This document shows positions 1 to 11,400 of a stretch of 64,000 nucleotides of DNA, one piece after another. Source of the stretch: Rhexocercosporidium sp. MPI-PUGE-AT-0058. Lineage: Eukaryota > Ascomycota > Leotiomycetes > Helotiales. Every line of letters starts with the position of its first letter. Position 1 is the stretch's first letter. The stretch covers positions 1,860,001 through 1,924,000 of the forward strand of contig JAGTJL010000008.1 of assembly GCA_020746875.1 (NCBI GenBank). Reading direction: 5' to 3'. Both the position numbers and the translations under genes were made by a program. Under the pieces are notes generated by a model. It was not told the DNA's origin. It saw only the letters and a list, made by a program, of their open reading frames with translations, and ran no database searches.

Positions 1-337
1 CGTTTCTCCGCGATGGGAGCATCGACGACAGGAAGGCTTTGCCTGATTGCACTTCAACTTGGCTTCCGTGCAAGCATCGCAAGAGTTGCGGAATCTTTTG
101 TGTCTTGTCTCTGCGTCGGGCGACATGTCTGCTTTCACGCGGAAGATGGAGATGGAGATGGAGATGGAGATGGAGGTGGAGGTGGAGGTGATTAGATTCA
201 CGTTGGATCTGTTTCTCACATTTCCACCGTGGACTCCTGCAGTACCTTGGACTCGTCAGACAAGCCAGATTACATTTCAACGTTGCCGATAAGTTAGCTC
301 TTGAACATGACGAACAGCTCACGATAGGCTTTTCTCG
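1..337. other. Left flank with hexamer microsatellite, no gene seen
   Basis: I see no supportable gene here. A (GATGGA)n tract that drifts into (GGTGGA)n occupies about 144-190. The last nine bases, 329-337, are the left copy of the target-site duplication of the Mutator-like element that follows. Any gene present before the insertion is not recognisable. Confidence 0.6.
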
Positions 338-2719
338 GGCCAATTGTTTCTAATGCCTCGACTTTTCTAAAACATTATTTTGTATGGCTCAGCACCCAAA
401 TTTGCATGCCGCCCTATGAATCGTGATGTAAACCTGTAAACAATAACATAATAAAAGGTCAACAACACAACTGAGGGTAAAAAGGAAGTTATTCGCACGC
501 ATTATTAGAAATATTAAAGATATAAAGAAAGGCACGCAGAATATATTGACAATAACTATGCCTTACGGTACGCAGGGCATGCTTTGTTCCTTCGATTATG
601 CCCAATTTGCCCGCAACGAGAGCATGTTAAAGGTCCCCCCGACTTCTCTGGTATATCTCCTGTCTCTTTCCGCTTCTTTTGATTCGGGCCTGCTTTATTT
701 CCCTTTAGCTAAGGTATTTTGCATACGATATCGAGGAAATCTAGCGTAATATAATTAGTCTTAATCGTTCGCATATGGAAATTTATATAGCTTTCGTGAT
801 TATTAACGATGTTGTAATACGCTGTAGTCATAGCTATATATAAAGGCTCCTAAAATGGAGCAACCTAGTCTTAAATATCTCTCTTAGCAAATCGAATAGC
901 TGTAATTGCGTGACTATAAGGTATTTACTACTTTTGGAACTGACCGCACGAGTATTAATAGTCTTAACAACGTACGTTATATATCTTTTCCCTTATTTTA
1001 TTATATTAGTAACGAATGCGAGCTTTTAACACCTTATCTTTCCTTGTATAAGCCGTAATTAAAGCTTATTGCGCACCCTTCCGAGACCATAACGTATTTG
1101 CCATAATCTTTTTCCGAGTAAAAGGGGTATAACGATCGCGATCGTTTAGCCAGCGAGTTACAGTCTCGTGAGTAACTTGACGTTTGCGCGAAGACCGATT
1201 TTATAAAGCATTTAGTAATTCCATAATCCCTATCTCGCGGAGCTCTTGAATATGGCCATTTTGTCCTTTTATAACGCCGAAGAATTGTGGCCATATCGTA
1301 TGCTAAGGAGTTTCCAAATACAAAACTTCGACTTATTAAGACCCTTAATATATGCGACAACTTCTGAGCCTTTATATAGCCTTATCTTTGCGGCCGCGCG
1401 ATTCCATTCGTTTTCGTTTTTCGCAAAAGGGAATTTTTACCACGTCTCCTTAATCGCCTTTTTATTCGCATGCTTTGTAACGTTTAAAACGTTCTTTAAT
1501 AAGTGCTAATAGTAGTATACGTTAGTGACGGAAGGAAGGAAGGTGAGAATCGCTTTTAAAAGTAAGGAATTTCGATTAGAAATAACATAGGGAGTCTACG
1601 AGTCATAAGTGAGTTGATTTGCGAGCTTAGGTATCGTCTTTATTAATCTTTTCACGAACCACGACCAAGATTCGTCGTTTTCCGACTTAATAATTGCCTA
1701 CGCTATAACCTAGCTCTTATTATTGCCTGTACGATCGACCGCAAAAAGAAGAGTTTGTTTAAAACAATTCCGAAGGTATATGCTATCTAACGCGACGAAA
1801 AGTAAAGAATAAATATATTGCGACCGTGAAATATAAGGACTAATAAAGACGCGTTTAAAGACGTCACCTTTAGTTAATAAAAGATTTGTTATTAAGTCGT
1901 CGGCTTCGTCGTCTGGCCCTTAGCCTACGTGGAGGTTTGCGTTATGGAGTCGATCGAGATATTAAGGGAGCTTTGCGAAGTCGTTAACTTGCTGATTTTT
2001 AAAATCCTTAGTCAGTAGTCTTTTTAATTAATATAATAACTAATCTTGAACTAAGATTTCCGTATGCCGTAAGATTTGATCGCGAATCGATGAGATGTGA
2101 GTACGTCGCTTTACCGTCATAAGCTTTAGAACTAGCTCTAAAAGGTACGCAATATGAGTTATCACAGGTTGTTGATGGCGCACTTAATTAAAGTAGGTAT
2201 ACTCTCCTTCTTATATAGATATCGTGGCCTCTTTAGTTTTTAAAGATCAATTATAACGCGCGCGCCATTAATAGGTGTCTTTAAAGTAACACGTATACCT
2301 TACATATAACGTCTCACTCTTTTTATAACGCGGTTCCCAACGCTTATAGACAGCTTGATCGAGAACAGCATCTTTGAAAGCTCGTAAAGAGCTGAATTTA
2401 TCGCCAACTTTAAAGGAGGGAGGCTTCTCTTGAAAGGCGTAGAGAATAGGGTCGTTATCGAGCTCTTGATTACGAAGGTGAAATCTAAGGTCTGCGAAGG
2501 GGTCTGACGTTGCTAAAAGCGCGTTAAGGTCAACGTTAGAGATAAAAGAGTCTGTTATTATATGGAGAGCACGAATATTATAAATTTGTGAGTTGAATTA
2601 TGTTGTTGTGTTGTTGTTTATAGGTTTACATCGCGATTCATAAGGCGGCATGCAAATTTGGGTGCTGAGCCATGCAAAATAATGTTTTAGAAAAGTCGAG
2701 GCATTGGAAACAATTGGCC
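338..2719. mobile_element. Degenerate Mutator-like DNA transposon (MULE)
   Basis: Terminal inverted repeats of about 110 bp (338 to ~450 and ~2606 to 2719) begin GGCCAATTGTTTC and differ mainly by C/T and G/A transitions. The nine bases CTTTTCTCG flank both ends (329-337 and 2720-2728), a perfect target-site duplication. A 9-bp duplication with long inverted repeats is typical of the Mutator superfamily. The interior is AT-rich and has no intact transposase frame. Translating the minus strand over about 2570-2290 gives a readable stretch resembling the N-terminal MuDR/MULE domain, including V-G-D-K-F-S-S-L followed by a K-K-S-E segment. The transition bias suggests RIP. The element is probably immobile unless supplied with transposase in trans. 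Confidence 0.85.
2290..2570 (-). pseudogene. MULE transposase N-terminal relic
   Basis: On the minus strand this stretch of the MULE interior can be read as protein with a pattern like the MuDR/FAR1-type N-terminal domain: a hydrophobic lead, V-G-D-K-F-S-S-L, a helix, then R-Y-K-K-S-E and a short beta/cysteine stretch. The frame breaks further downstream, and no catalytic DDE region could be followed. The assignment rests on motif resemblance together with the 9-bp duplication of the surrounding element. Confidence 0.5.
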
Positions 2720-2728
2720 CTTTTCTCG

Positions 2729-3192
2729 TCTATTAGCTTCCAGCGAATGCAACTCTGCAAGCTGGATTGACTTTCCTGCCTGCGGTTTTGAACTTGTTGG
2801 ACAGAACGATAGGGATGTGTCGAAAGTCAAAGTCAAAGTCAACATTGACTTTCTGCCCAGGCCTCGAGTAGATAACGTACTAACGGTATGGAGGATTAGA
2901 TTATCATGCATGCTTGACATGGTCAAAAGCTACCCTCGAAGTTTCGATGATAATACCATCCCGGCCATCCCCCGCCGAGGAGCCAAAGCGGTGAAGAGTC
3001 GTTGTCGTTGACAAAGTTAGATTTAGGTTCGGCTAAGTGGGTAGGTACAGTATGATATAACCCAGTCAGTCCTTGTTCTATATATATTAGATACGACTAT
3101 CCTCCGCGTACCCTTGAGGTACCCTTGTCCCGTCCCCCCGTCCCCCAGCGTGCCGCGTAATCTCATGGCCTCTCAAGAGCTCAATTCCAAAC
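2729..3192. other. Intergenic, no gene seen
   Basis: This lies between the MULE and the regulator fragment. It contains a short (AAGTCA)n run near 2822-2840. The sequence is of normal base composition and would be 3' flank for the minus-strand regulator fragment. I see no other feature. Confidence 0.5.
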
Positions 3193-3810
3193 CTAAAATC
3201 GAGCTACAATGGCTTGCGTACGACTTGAAACTCTAGTCAAAAACTGATCAACCTCGTCGAGCTTATCCCTTGCTTCTCTCGACTGTCCGTACCGTTGGCT
3301 TTTTCCTTCTTCCCAGATGCGGCGCTGGAAGGACTTGACCAGAGCATACAACTTGGAAAGCGATTCCCGTATGATCTTCTTCACCACCAGCGTGCTTTCC
3401 GCTTCGTCTAATGTGAGCCGGCCGTAGCAGACCCGCGACTTTTGACAGGTGTGAGAGACGGCTTCGGTGGCATGAGAGATGGCCGGCGTCTGGTTGTAAT
3501 TCGGTGGATATAGACTTGTTGCAGATGGCGCAAAAGGATTGCCGAAAGCTACTTGGGCCGCTTGGAACATCGACAACAGATGGTCAACGGTCTTCAACGT
3601 GTCCAGAATCGTGAAGCAGTCAGAGCAGCAGTGCTTGCATGTTGCTAATTTACCCAAAACGGCCGTGACAGACTCGTGCTGCTGTAAGACTTCTTCGACC
3701 GTCACCGCGTCGCCGGTGGAATGCATCACAGACGAACTTTGAAGACTGGTCGAGTTACAAGTGCAGACGGCTGCAGCGCTCTGGAAGGAGCTTAACGGAG
3801 CATCCTCACG
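3193..3810 (-). pseudogene. AflR-like regulator C-terminal fragment, no Zn2Cys6 domain found
   Basis: About 206 residues in one frame resemble the C-terminal half of AflR-type Zn2Cys6 regulators of fungal secondary-metabolite clusters. There is a cysteine-rich entry, a Q-Q-H-E-S-V-T-A-V-L-G helix, then C-K-H-C-C-S-D-C followed by leucine-rich helices, and a final helical bundle ending at a TAG. The frame has no ATG. It opens directly after CTAAC...ACAG at 3811-3828, a good branch site plus 3' splice site, so an upstream exon is implied. I scanned 3811-4300 on the minus strand and found no C-x2-C-x6-C pattern, so the DNA-binding domain appears lost or displaced. The fragment is flanked on both sides by transposons. 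It could be the dead or rearranged pathway regulator of the neighbouring cluster. Confidence 0.55.
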
Positions 3811-3843
3811 CTGTCGAGTTAGCAACAAAGCTTGAAATGGGCA

Positions 3844-3893
3844 GTGGGATAAAGAGGGTAGTGGGATGAAGAGGGTAGTGGGATGAAAAGAGC
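3844..3893. repeat. 17-bp tandem repeat, about 2.7 copies
   Basis: The unit GGGATRAAGAGGGTAGT is repeated nearly three times just upstream of the regulator fragment, inside what would be its first intron or 5' region. Confidence 0.8.
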
Positions 3894-4528
3894 ATCGGAA
3901 TACATGCCTCGGACGGTAAACGGTAGTATGGACGTTGTTGGTCCATCGTTATGCTTTGGGGCTTGAGTGGTACAAGCAGAGGCGGCATGTTTATAGTCTC
4001 GACTCACTCAGGTACCTGAATCAGTATTCATGTTTCGAAACTCAATGAACCCTCCCGCAGGCCGTCGGCGCAACCTTGGTAGATTGTATGAGCAAACCGT
4101 ATTCTAATTATATATGATATGATGGTTACGTGAAAGGGTGAGAGTAATGAGGGGATTGAGTGAGAACCAGAGGAAGACGCAGTGCAAAACCAAGTTCAGG
4201 GGCCGGTGCAAGAGCCGGTGCAAGTCCTTGTATCTCCATCAAACTGGACGAGCAAAATGCACCGCTCGGCTTGTTTCTCTGATACCGCTACCCGTCTAGA
4301 AGCCCATTGCTTCTAGCTGATCCAACAAGTGCCTTTCGTCTATCGTATCAGTACCCTCCAGAAACGCACCTCATATGTTGGACTACCGCCGTGACCAGGA
4401 TATTTGACTTTATTGAACCTAAACATCGCATACTTTTTCAACGCAGGAATAACAATGTTTTGAACCTTCAATCTCTAAGGTATGATATTTTGATTGGCTT
4501 CATTCCCGGATAAATAAGGGAAGGACAC
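3894..4528. other. Intergenic, 5' side of the regulator fragment
   Basis: No convincing gene. A short duplication (GGCCGGTGCAAGAGCCGGTGCAAG) lies near 4200-4225. A possible short first exon beginning at an ATG at 3946-3944 (minus strand) cannot be joined in frame to the downstream exon with ordinary splice sites. The right edge carries the ATCT target duplication of the next element. Confidence 0.45.
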
Positions 4529-4676
4529 ATCTACTAGCCAGTTCCCTTCCTGTTTCGCTCGGGGCTCGCTTACAGTCAGGGAAAGCAAATGTCACCGGCA
4601 AGCAAAACTGTTACTCCCCGGAGCTCTCCGACTACCAAAATCTACCGCAAAAATCGAAGAAACTCGAAAGATATAA

Positions 4677-4863
4677 TACTTAAAAATACGAAAAATCGTA
4701 CTTATTAATTAATAACTTAACGTCAGAACAATTAATAGTAATAAAAAGTAGATGCATCGATAAAGAAAGTAGCTTATATTAATATATTTATTTTTTATTA
4801 CTATTAATTATTCTAACGTTGAGTTATTAATTAATAAGACCGATTTTTCGTACTTTTTAGTAC
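4677..4863. repeat. Palindromic AT-rich MITE-like insertion
   Basis: Two arms of roughly 70-75 bp, about 4677-4750 and 4790-4863, are inverted copies of each other sharing TACGAAAAATCG and TTATTAATTAATAAC. They are separated by about 40 bp. The structure would fold into a long hairpin and looks like a small TIR-only element inserted within the larger transposon. Confidence 0.75.
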
Positions 4864-5020
4864 TCCTTTAAGGCGCAGTACTCTTACTTCTTAACCTATT
4901 CGCTTTCCTTATCTATAAGTATTGATAAATTAACGTTAAAATAATTAATTAAAGTAAAAAAAATATATTCTAATAGATAATATCTTAATTTATTAATTAA
5001 TTACTTTTTTAATTATTTAA

Positions 5021-7075
5021 AAGTATCCGAGGGGCTGCTGCCAGGGTTGACTTGGCCAAAGCGCAGGGTTGCCTCGGCTAATTCTGGCCAATCAGAGAGC
5101 CGCATTTCGGTCGAATTCATTCAAATTCTAGTTACTCGCTATGAAATCTATTAAAACAAGGCCTATCTTTACATAAATAGATGTCGTATTATTTACACCT
5201 AAATATCGTCTATTTCTTTGCAAAAGACCGACCCTAATTTGTTAATATTTGACTTAATATAACCCGTTTCGTAAGCCTGTCTCTAAACCTCCCTCCTTTA
5301 CATATAACACATCAACTCTTTTTAGCTATTTTAACCTATTGGTAGAAATGTGGCGGTCTAAGGTCAGCTTCTTGACTAACAATAGAGACTCTCTTTTTTG
5401 GGCTCCGTTAAGAAGCCTTATCTGCCATAGTAAATAGCCCCTTGACGAGTACCCGTCGAAACTCTTGTTGGCTTCTAAAAGACAGCTTCCGCGGCTCTTT
5501 AACTTTAGACCGCTTAGCTAGCAAGTAACAGTTTACTAGAATAAGCCTAAATAACCAGTGCTTAATAGCTTAGTGGCCTCCCCGGCGTACCTCTCTCAAA
5601 CCAGGCTTTTGAGCAATTAAATAATCCCCTTAATCTACAGCTCTTATATTGTGATTATAGCTATTAGCTACCACCGGAATAGGTAATACTTTAGTAGCTC
5701 CTTCCGCAAAGGGTACTCGGGTTGTCTTTACCTTTAAGCTTGTCTCTTTTAGGCGTTTTCTTCTCCGTTCGATAGTTTCATCCGCTAACAAGACCGATGT
5801 CATAAATAGGACAAAAGCTTGATCCTTCTAGCCGATTTGAAGTGTTTTGCCGTCAACTATAGGGTAGGCATAAAGCTGTCCCCATGGAATAACATCGTTC
5901 TTGTCTAACTTCTTTAAATCCAATAGTTCTTTAATAACGCCGGAGTTGGTTTGACACGTGTCGGTGACGCCAAAGCCTAAGGTTTTTGCGTACGCCACGA
6001 ATTTGGCTGACACAAAAAGATTGTCTAGAAAGGCATGGTATCCGTAACCTGTTAAAGGCTTTAGTAACCGCTGTAAAAGCTTTAAAACCACCGCTTGGGT
6101 CTTGTTCCCTCTCTTACCGGCTTTTTTGGTACCGCCTAATGCAACCGGTATAAGAGTATCCACAGGCCCATTTCCTGCCCCTAGAATATGTCAATTCTAA
6201 GTAAGAATGAATCCGGTACAAGCAATCGCCTATACTTTGAAGCCTATAAGCGTGGGTTTATTTGATACTGTGGTAGCTTCTTTAGCTTGCGCTTTATACC
6301 GGATTATGCACTCATCCACTGTAATATCTCTTCTAGGCACGTATACCAAAAGATTAGTGTCCTAGATATAGTTTAAGAGCTTATCTACTTATTAAAAGTT
6401 AGTAAATTTAATGCCTGGGCATTAATACTTACTCGTTTATATAGTCCCGAAGCCTCACTTTTAGCTAGCCTCACACGCATATAGAGCTCTTGAAACCAAT
6501 CCCTTGACATGTGACGTATAATATCATAGTAAGCGAGATATTCCTTATTTGCCTAATAATTAGAGATCTCGTGCTGTACATTATACGTCATATAAATACG
6601 TATGGCAAAATATGCGTAAAGCTCTCCACGGGTGGTAAGGTACTAAAGGAGAGGTCGTGCATATAGCTGAGAATAGTCCTCTACGTCTCGGACGTAATTA
6701 TTCGTCTTCTCAACTATTTAATCCATTATTTCAAGGGTAAAATACATAGTAAAAAGGGACAGCGAATCGTCTGCATCAACGTGTTCTAGAAGCCGGATTT
6801 TAGGGGGGAATGCCGGTAATTTCATAGGATAAAAAGTGTCCCCGTGACTTTTTAATAGCGGCGCATCCGGGCGACGGGTTCCTAGATCTATAAGATCTGC
6901 AACTGTATCCTCTGGCATTGTGGTAATAATAAAAATGATGATTTCAAGTATAAATTACGGTTTGTTTACATATTAACAACAGCCCTAGATTTTAGTGTTC
7001 CTCCGGAATAACTGTTTTTGCGGCTCCGGGCAAGGGTCTGGGCAAGTCAACCCTGGCAGCAGCCCCTCGGATATA
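5021..7075 (-). mobile_element. Nested piggyBac-like element
   Basis: Inverted termini of about 30 bp sharing CCGAGGGGCTGCTGCCAGGG sit at 5027-5056 and ~7041-7070. TTAA flanks both sides (5017-5020 and 7076-7079), the obligatory piggyBac target, although TTAA is common in such AT-rich DNA. The interior contains a piggyBac-type transposase relic on the minus strand. The element sits near the right end of the outer TIR element, a nested insertion. Confidence 0.7.
5828..6918 (-). pseudogene. piggyBac-type transposase pseudogene
   Basis: Two open blocks on the minus strand fit a piggyBac-family (DDE_Tnp_1_7) transposase. An N-terminal block (6918-6718) starts with ATG and has the proline-rich lead and the D-D-S-L-S-L-F segment. 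A catalytic-core block (6163-5828) has G-N-K-T-Q-A-V-V, then Y-H-A-F-L-D-N-L-F and G-V-T-D-T, which match the conserved dN-F-s and G-x-x-G-T region of the family. Between and after these blocks the frame is broken by stops and the sequence is AT-enriched, as expected of RIP. No functional protein can be read. Confidence 0.75.
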
Positions 7076-7315
7076 TTAAAAGTTATATTTAAAAGAAGTT
7101 ATAAGTTTAGGGAGTGACAATTTTGCTTGCCGGTGACATTTACTTTCCCCGACTGTAAGCGAGCCCCGAGCGAAACAGGAGGTGGACCGGCTAGTATCTC
7201 TTTCCAATGGCGACGGGATTTCCTTTGCGGATCGGCTTGCCAGTCCCCCAGCCAGCCAGCTCCATTCCATTCCATCCATCTTCTCTTGGTCGAGAAGTGC
7301 TCCAGGACAGCAAGC

Positions 7316-8038
7316 ATGTCCAAATCGCGCATTCTATGTCTGCACGGCGATGGGACCAACGCTGCCATCTTTGAAGCGCAGACTCGCGAGGTCTACAAAG
7401 CCCTGGAGCCAGACTACGAGCTCGTGTATCTCAATGCGCCCTTCGAATGTGAGGCAGGCTATGGCGTGCGGCCCTTCTTTGAGGACTGCGGACCCTTCTT
7501 CAGATGGACCAGAGAAGGGGCATCCGATGATGGTGAAGATGCGCATCTTTTCGACGGCGTGATAGACGTGATGTCGGATCTAGCATTCGAGTATGATGAC
7601 TGCGAGTCTGCCTTTGCCGGAATACTGGGCTTTTCCTCCAGCGCCGGTGTTGTTGCTGGCATTCTCAAGGAACAATCATTTCGCCAGACGTACAACCTGT
7701 CGCCGTTGCTCTCCATGCGATTTACCTTCGGCATTCTGCTCAATGGCCACGGGAGTCCGCTGAGCCTGGGAGCCAGATCAGAGTCCGAGTCAGAATCCGA
7801 GTCAGACCAGGTCTTTGCCGTCTCACGCACGGGGTACCTGATCGATATCCCGTCCGTACATACGTTTGGGAGATTCGACGAGTGGTTGGCGCAGTCGCAG
7901 GCGCTTGCGTCTTGTTTTGCACAGGACTTGAGGGTCTGTTTGGAATTCGAGAACGATCATCGCGTTCCGGTCAAGCCACATGATGTCCGCGAGCTGGTGC
8001 GAGGAGTGCGGATTTTGCAGGAGAAGTGTAATGCGTAA
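7316..8038 (+). CDS. FSH-family serine hydrolase (LovG-like)
   Basis: A single-exon 240-residue protein of the FSH1 serine-hydrolase family (PF03959), the alpha/beta-hydrolase group that includes the trans-acting thioesterase LovG. The N-terminal strand and loop I-L-C-L-H-G-D-G is visible at residues 6-13. The nucleophile elbow is G-F-S-S-S-A at 105-110 with Ser107; the usual Gly two positions after the serine is Ser here. The late Asp lies in G-R-F-D near 188 and the His in D-H-R-V-P near 216. A run of Ser-Glu pairs (about residues 154-164), encoded by a short tandem repeat, inserts a low-complexity loop. The ATG at 7316 was chosen because the family motif starts six residues later. The gene converges with HR-PKS 1, which has no release domain, so the likely role is off-loading its product. 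A transposon ends 120 bp upstream, so the native promoter is probably disrupted. Confidence 0.85.
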   Translation: MSKSRILCLHGDGTNAAIFEAQTREVYKALEPDYELVYLNAPFECEAGYGVRPFFEDCGPFFRWTREGASDDGEDAHLFDGVIDVMSDLAFEYDDCESAFAGILGFSSSAGVVAGILKEQSFRQTYNLSPLLSMRFTFGILLNGHGSPLSLGARSESESESESDQVFAVSRTGYLIDIPSVHTFGRFDEWLAQSQALASCFAQDLRVCLEFENDHRVPVKPHDVRELVRGVRILQEKCNA

Positions 8039-8402
8039 ATAGGATAACTATTCTGAACGCAACCCTTCACTCACTGCCCTGTCATTGCAACGCAAATGTG
8101 TATCCCGTGCATCACTTACGCTGAAGATATGCTGGAAGCCTCTTTGGTTAATGTTCCGCCTTCTTGGTTAGTTTTCCATCTCTGCATGAATATGGAAAGC
8201 GATTTCCCCCTCTTGTCACAAATGTCACCAACTAGCATTCACGTAAGTCAGGAGATCCCAAAATGCGCTTATTTCTTCTACCAAATCTATGGATGCTGAA
8301 CCCTCCTACTATATGCCGTGAGACTTGTTTGACCCATGACCACACCCGCGCATGTTAACAAGCTGGCAAGCAACTCTCAAGCCTCTCTCCATGCACACGA
8401 GA
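8039..8402. other. Convergent 3' intergenic region
   Basis: This lies between the stop of the FSH hydrolase (+) and the stop of HR-PKS 1 (-). It has normal base composition and no open frame of interest. It is presumably shared 3' UTR and terminator sequence. Confidence 0.5.
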
Positions 8403-11400
8403 TCAGCTGGCGGTCAATGAAATGACTTCCGGCACGAGGTTTGCAGGCGTGAAAGGGCTTTTAGCAGCCATCTGCAGCGCGAGTTCCGTCAGTGACATCG
8501 GACTCATGATATCAAATACCGATATGCCACACTTCAGCTCGCTCTGGATCCAGTTTCGAGTTTCCATGGCTTTGAGCGAATCAACTAGCACACAGGTTAA
8601 TAAGAAACCATGGGGAAAGAAGTCATTCTACCTACATCCAAAGGAGAACAGCGGTCGGCCGACGTCGATGTCTTCAGGGAGAGCGGTGATGGAAGCTGCA
8701 ACCCTCCTGCGCAAGAAATTCTCAACAACAGACAAGGCTTGAGCAGCAGATTTGGACTCTTTCAAGGATGTCTCGATATCGAGCTCACGTCGTTCATCAT
8801 GCTCATCCGCGTCTTGGACACGATGGTCGAATTTTCGATCGTTGGGCCACACATAACTCAAATCCCGATGTCTGGGAATTTGATCTGAGACACCAATGAG
8901 AAGTTGAGGCGGGAGTGGCTGCACCACGACCGCTGGACGAGTCATGATGATTGCGAGACAGCTCAGCAGCTCGTGTATGTCGACTGAGATCGGTGCCAGG
9001 TGGCCAAACTTCTTCAGATAGTCCTCAATCGTGTAGTCGGAGTGGAAGTGACTTGCATCGGTGACCAAGCCGACGTTGAGCGTGGTTGCGGGCAGACCAA
9101 GACTCTGGCGGTAATGTGCGAGAGCATCTTCGTAGGAGTTGCCAGCACAGTAGTTCGCCTGCGCACTATTTCCTATGACGGCGGACATCGAGGACAAGAT
9201 GATGAAGAACTCAAGATGTGCAGCAGGAGCGTGGAGGTGCAGATTCCAAGAGCCCTTGATCTTAGGATCGATCGCCTGCCGCCAGCTCTCAATCGTCATG
9301 TTCTCAAAGATGGCATCCTGTGGGAATGCTCAGTTAGAGTTCGGGACAAAGTCAAAGGCGATCAATAGGGTTTGGGTGAGACGAAATACTAACCCGAAGA
9401 ACCATTGCGCATTGGAGAACGCCTGTGACACGCCAGTTGTTGTCCTTGCAGAGCATCATTGCCCGTTCCACCTCCTCTGCATTGGAAATATCGCATTTCA
9501 AGCTGTCGATCTTGCATCCTCGTGCGCGGAAGCTCTGTAATGTAGCTTTCTGCACAAGAGAAGTAGGACCACTGCGTGACAGGAACACCAGGTGTCGAGC
9601 TCCGTAGTTGATAAGATCATCAGCGATGGCTAGGCCGAGAGCTCCAAGACCACCAGATAAGATATACGTGCCCTGGGGATTCAGCATGCCAGTGGAAGTA
9701 GAAGGCGTCAAGGAGTCGGGCGTGGATATGGCCGGTTCTTCAAATGAGAATACTGAGGCATTGCCCTCAGGTCCGCCGTGTGCATCTTGGAGGAACACAT
9801 CCAGCTCCGTGATATCTTTTACCACTGGCTTAGGTAGTCTGTGGAAAAGTCCTATATCCAAGTGCTGCGATGCCTCAGTGAATAATTTACAGAGCGTTGC
9901 AGACTTCAGCTTCATGAGATCGACAGACGAAAAAGTTATGTTACGTTGGAAAAACGTGCGTGGGAAGTCAGCAGCTTGTATGTTTTGGCCTAGGTCAACG
10001 AGATGTCCATCCTCTGTGATGCAAGAAGCCAGACGATTCAGCGGCAGCCCATGGCAGGTGGTGATGAGGAAATGGACGCCAACACTTCCTGTTGCTCTCA
10101 GAACATGCTGTTGAAGGATTGAGCTTTCCGAGTCCAGAATAGTGGTGGGAGCTACATCTCCCATTGCTTGCCAAAAGTCTTCGTCTTCGACCGAGTCAAC
10201 GACAAGGAAAATCACGGCTCCCAGATGATGTGCAATCAGTGCTAGAAAGCGTGATAGTTGTTTGGATTTTACGTGGATGAGAACATGATCTCCCCGCTTC
10301 AGTCGAGTGACGTGAAATAGCACATGCCATGCAGAGGCCATGCCCAAGGAGATATAGGCCCCAAACGCTGCATTGAATGAGCTGGGTAAGGGGCAGACCT
10401 GGGCATGGCGAACTTTGATATGTCCCTTGACAGCCTTTGGGCCAAAGACAATGACATTCTGGCCTAATTGAAGATCCAGTACCATCAACCCTATTTTGCT
10501 AACTTTGCCTACCAGTGTATCGAAGAGTGCAGGAGCAGATACTTGCGGTCCTAGAGTATTTGGAGTAGTGAAAGATGAACAGATGACAACCTCATCGTCT
10601 TCGATACTGTCGAAGGTATCAATATCTGCACTTGGTCCCAAGTCGACTAGCTCCTTCCTTGGATCATCACCATGCCGAGAATCCAGTTGCTTGGAATTCG
10701 GCGGCATGGCTAAGAAACGATCTAAGTAGCTACTTTTAGTCAAACGTGGTATATGTAAATGCCCTGCCAGTTCTATGTATTCCGTTTCGTTGTTCTTTAA
10801 CGGTGATGCTGATGTAGATTGGAGCAATTTGCATATGACGGATGCCGCATGTTCAGAGCCCAGGTCTCGAGACAGATCCAGATGTGGAAGAGTAGTGCTC
10901 GAGTGTTCTACCCGAATAGTTCGCAGTAGCCCGGTTGTTGGTGCAAACTGCAAAGATTGAATATCAGGACTCAAGAAACCACCGCGGGATACCCATAAGA
11001 CACATTCAGCAGATGAGACGAGCGTGCGGAAATGTTCAAGCTCGTTGCCGGTCCAAGTCAACACAAATGGCTGTTCGATCTCCAGCAGTGAGATTACCGT
11101 TTTATCTTTCAGGTCTGAAACTTGATCCAGGCATATCACTCTTGTTGTTATTTCCATCAGCTTTAACTGCTCCTGCAGGTTTGACATCAGATCTTGGATG
11201 AGACTGGAAACGATTGTTGGCTGGAGAAGGTACACCTCAGCAATATGAGGAGTATCGTTATGCTTTTCGTCCAACCGGGTGACTATAAAGGCATCCTTAT
11301 CATCCTGAATCTGTAGAGAAAGGCCGTTGAAACCAGTGCTGAGCAACTTCTTTTCCACGGGTGATCCCAATGATGATCTCTGTCCTAGGCAAGCCAAACT

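Larger units (their letters stand above)
4533..7195. mobile_element. Composite DNA transposon with 86-bp terminal inverted repeats
   Basis: Inverted repeats at 4533-4618 and 7110-7195 start ACTAGCC and match over about 86 bp with a few transitions. The flanks carry ATCT on both sides (4529-4532 and 7196-7199); a TA duplication is an equally possible reading. Inside are two further elements: a palindromic MITE (4677-4863) and a piggyBac-like element (5021-7075), so the outer element is probably non-autonomous and has been entered twice. Its right end lies only 120 bp upstream of the FSH hydrolase start codon. Confidence 0.8.

Noticed and set aside
1034..1360. 108-codon minus-strand open frame in the MULE
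   Set aside because: No recognisable motif and it lies in decayed transposon interior; it is likely a chance or remnant frame.
9600..10114. Long plus-strand frames opposite PKS 1 and PKS 2
   Set aside because: They are antisense shadows of the PKS coding exons and have no protein-family character.
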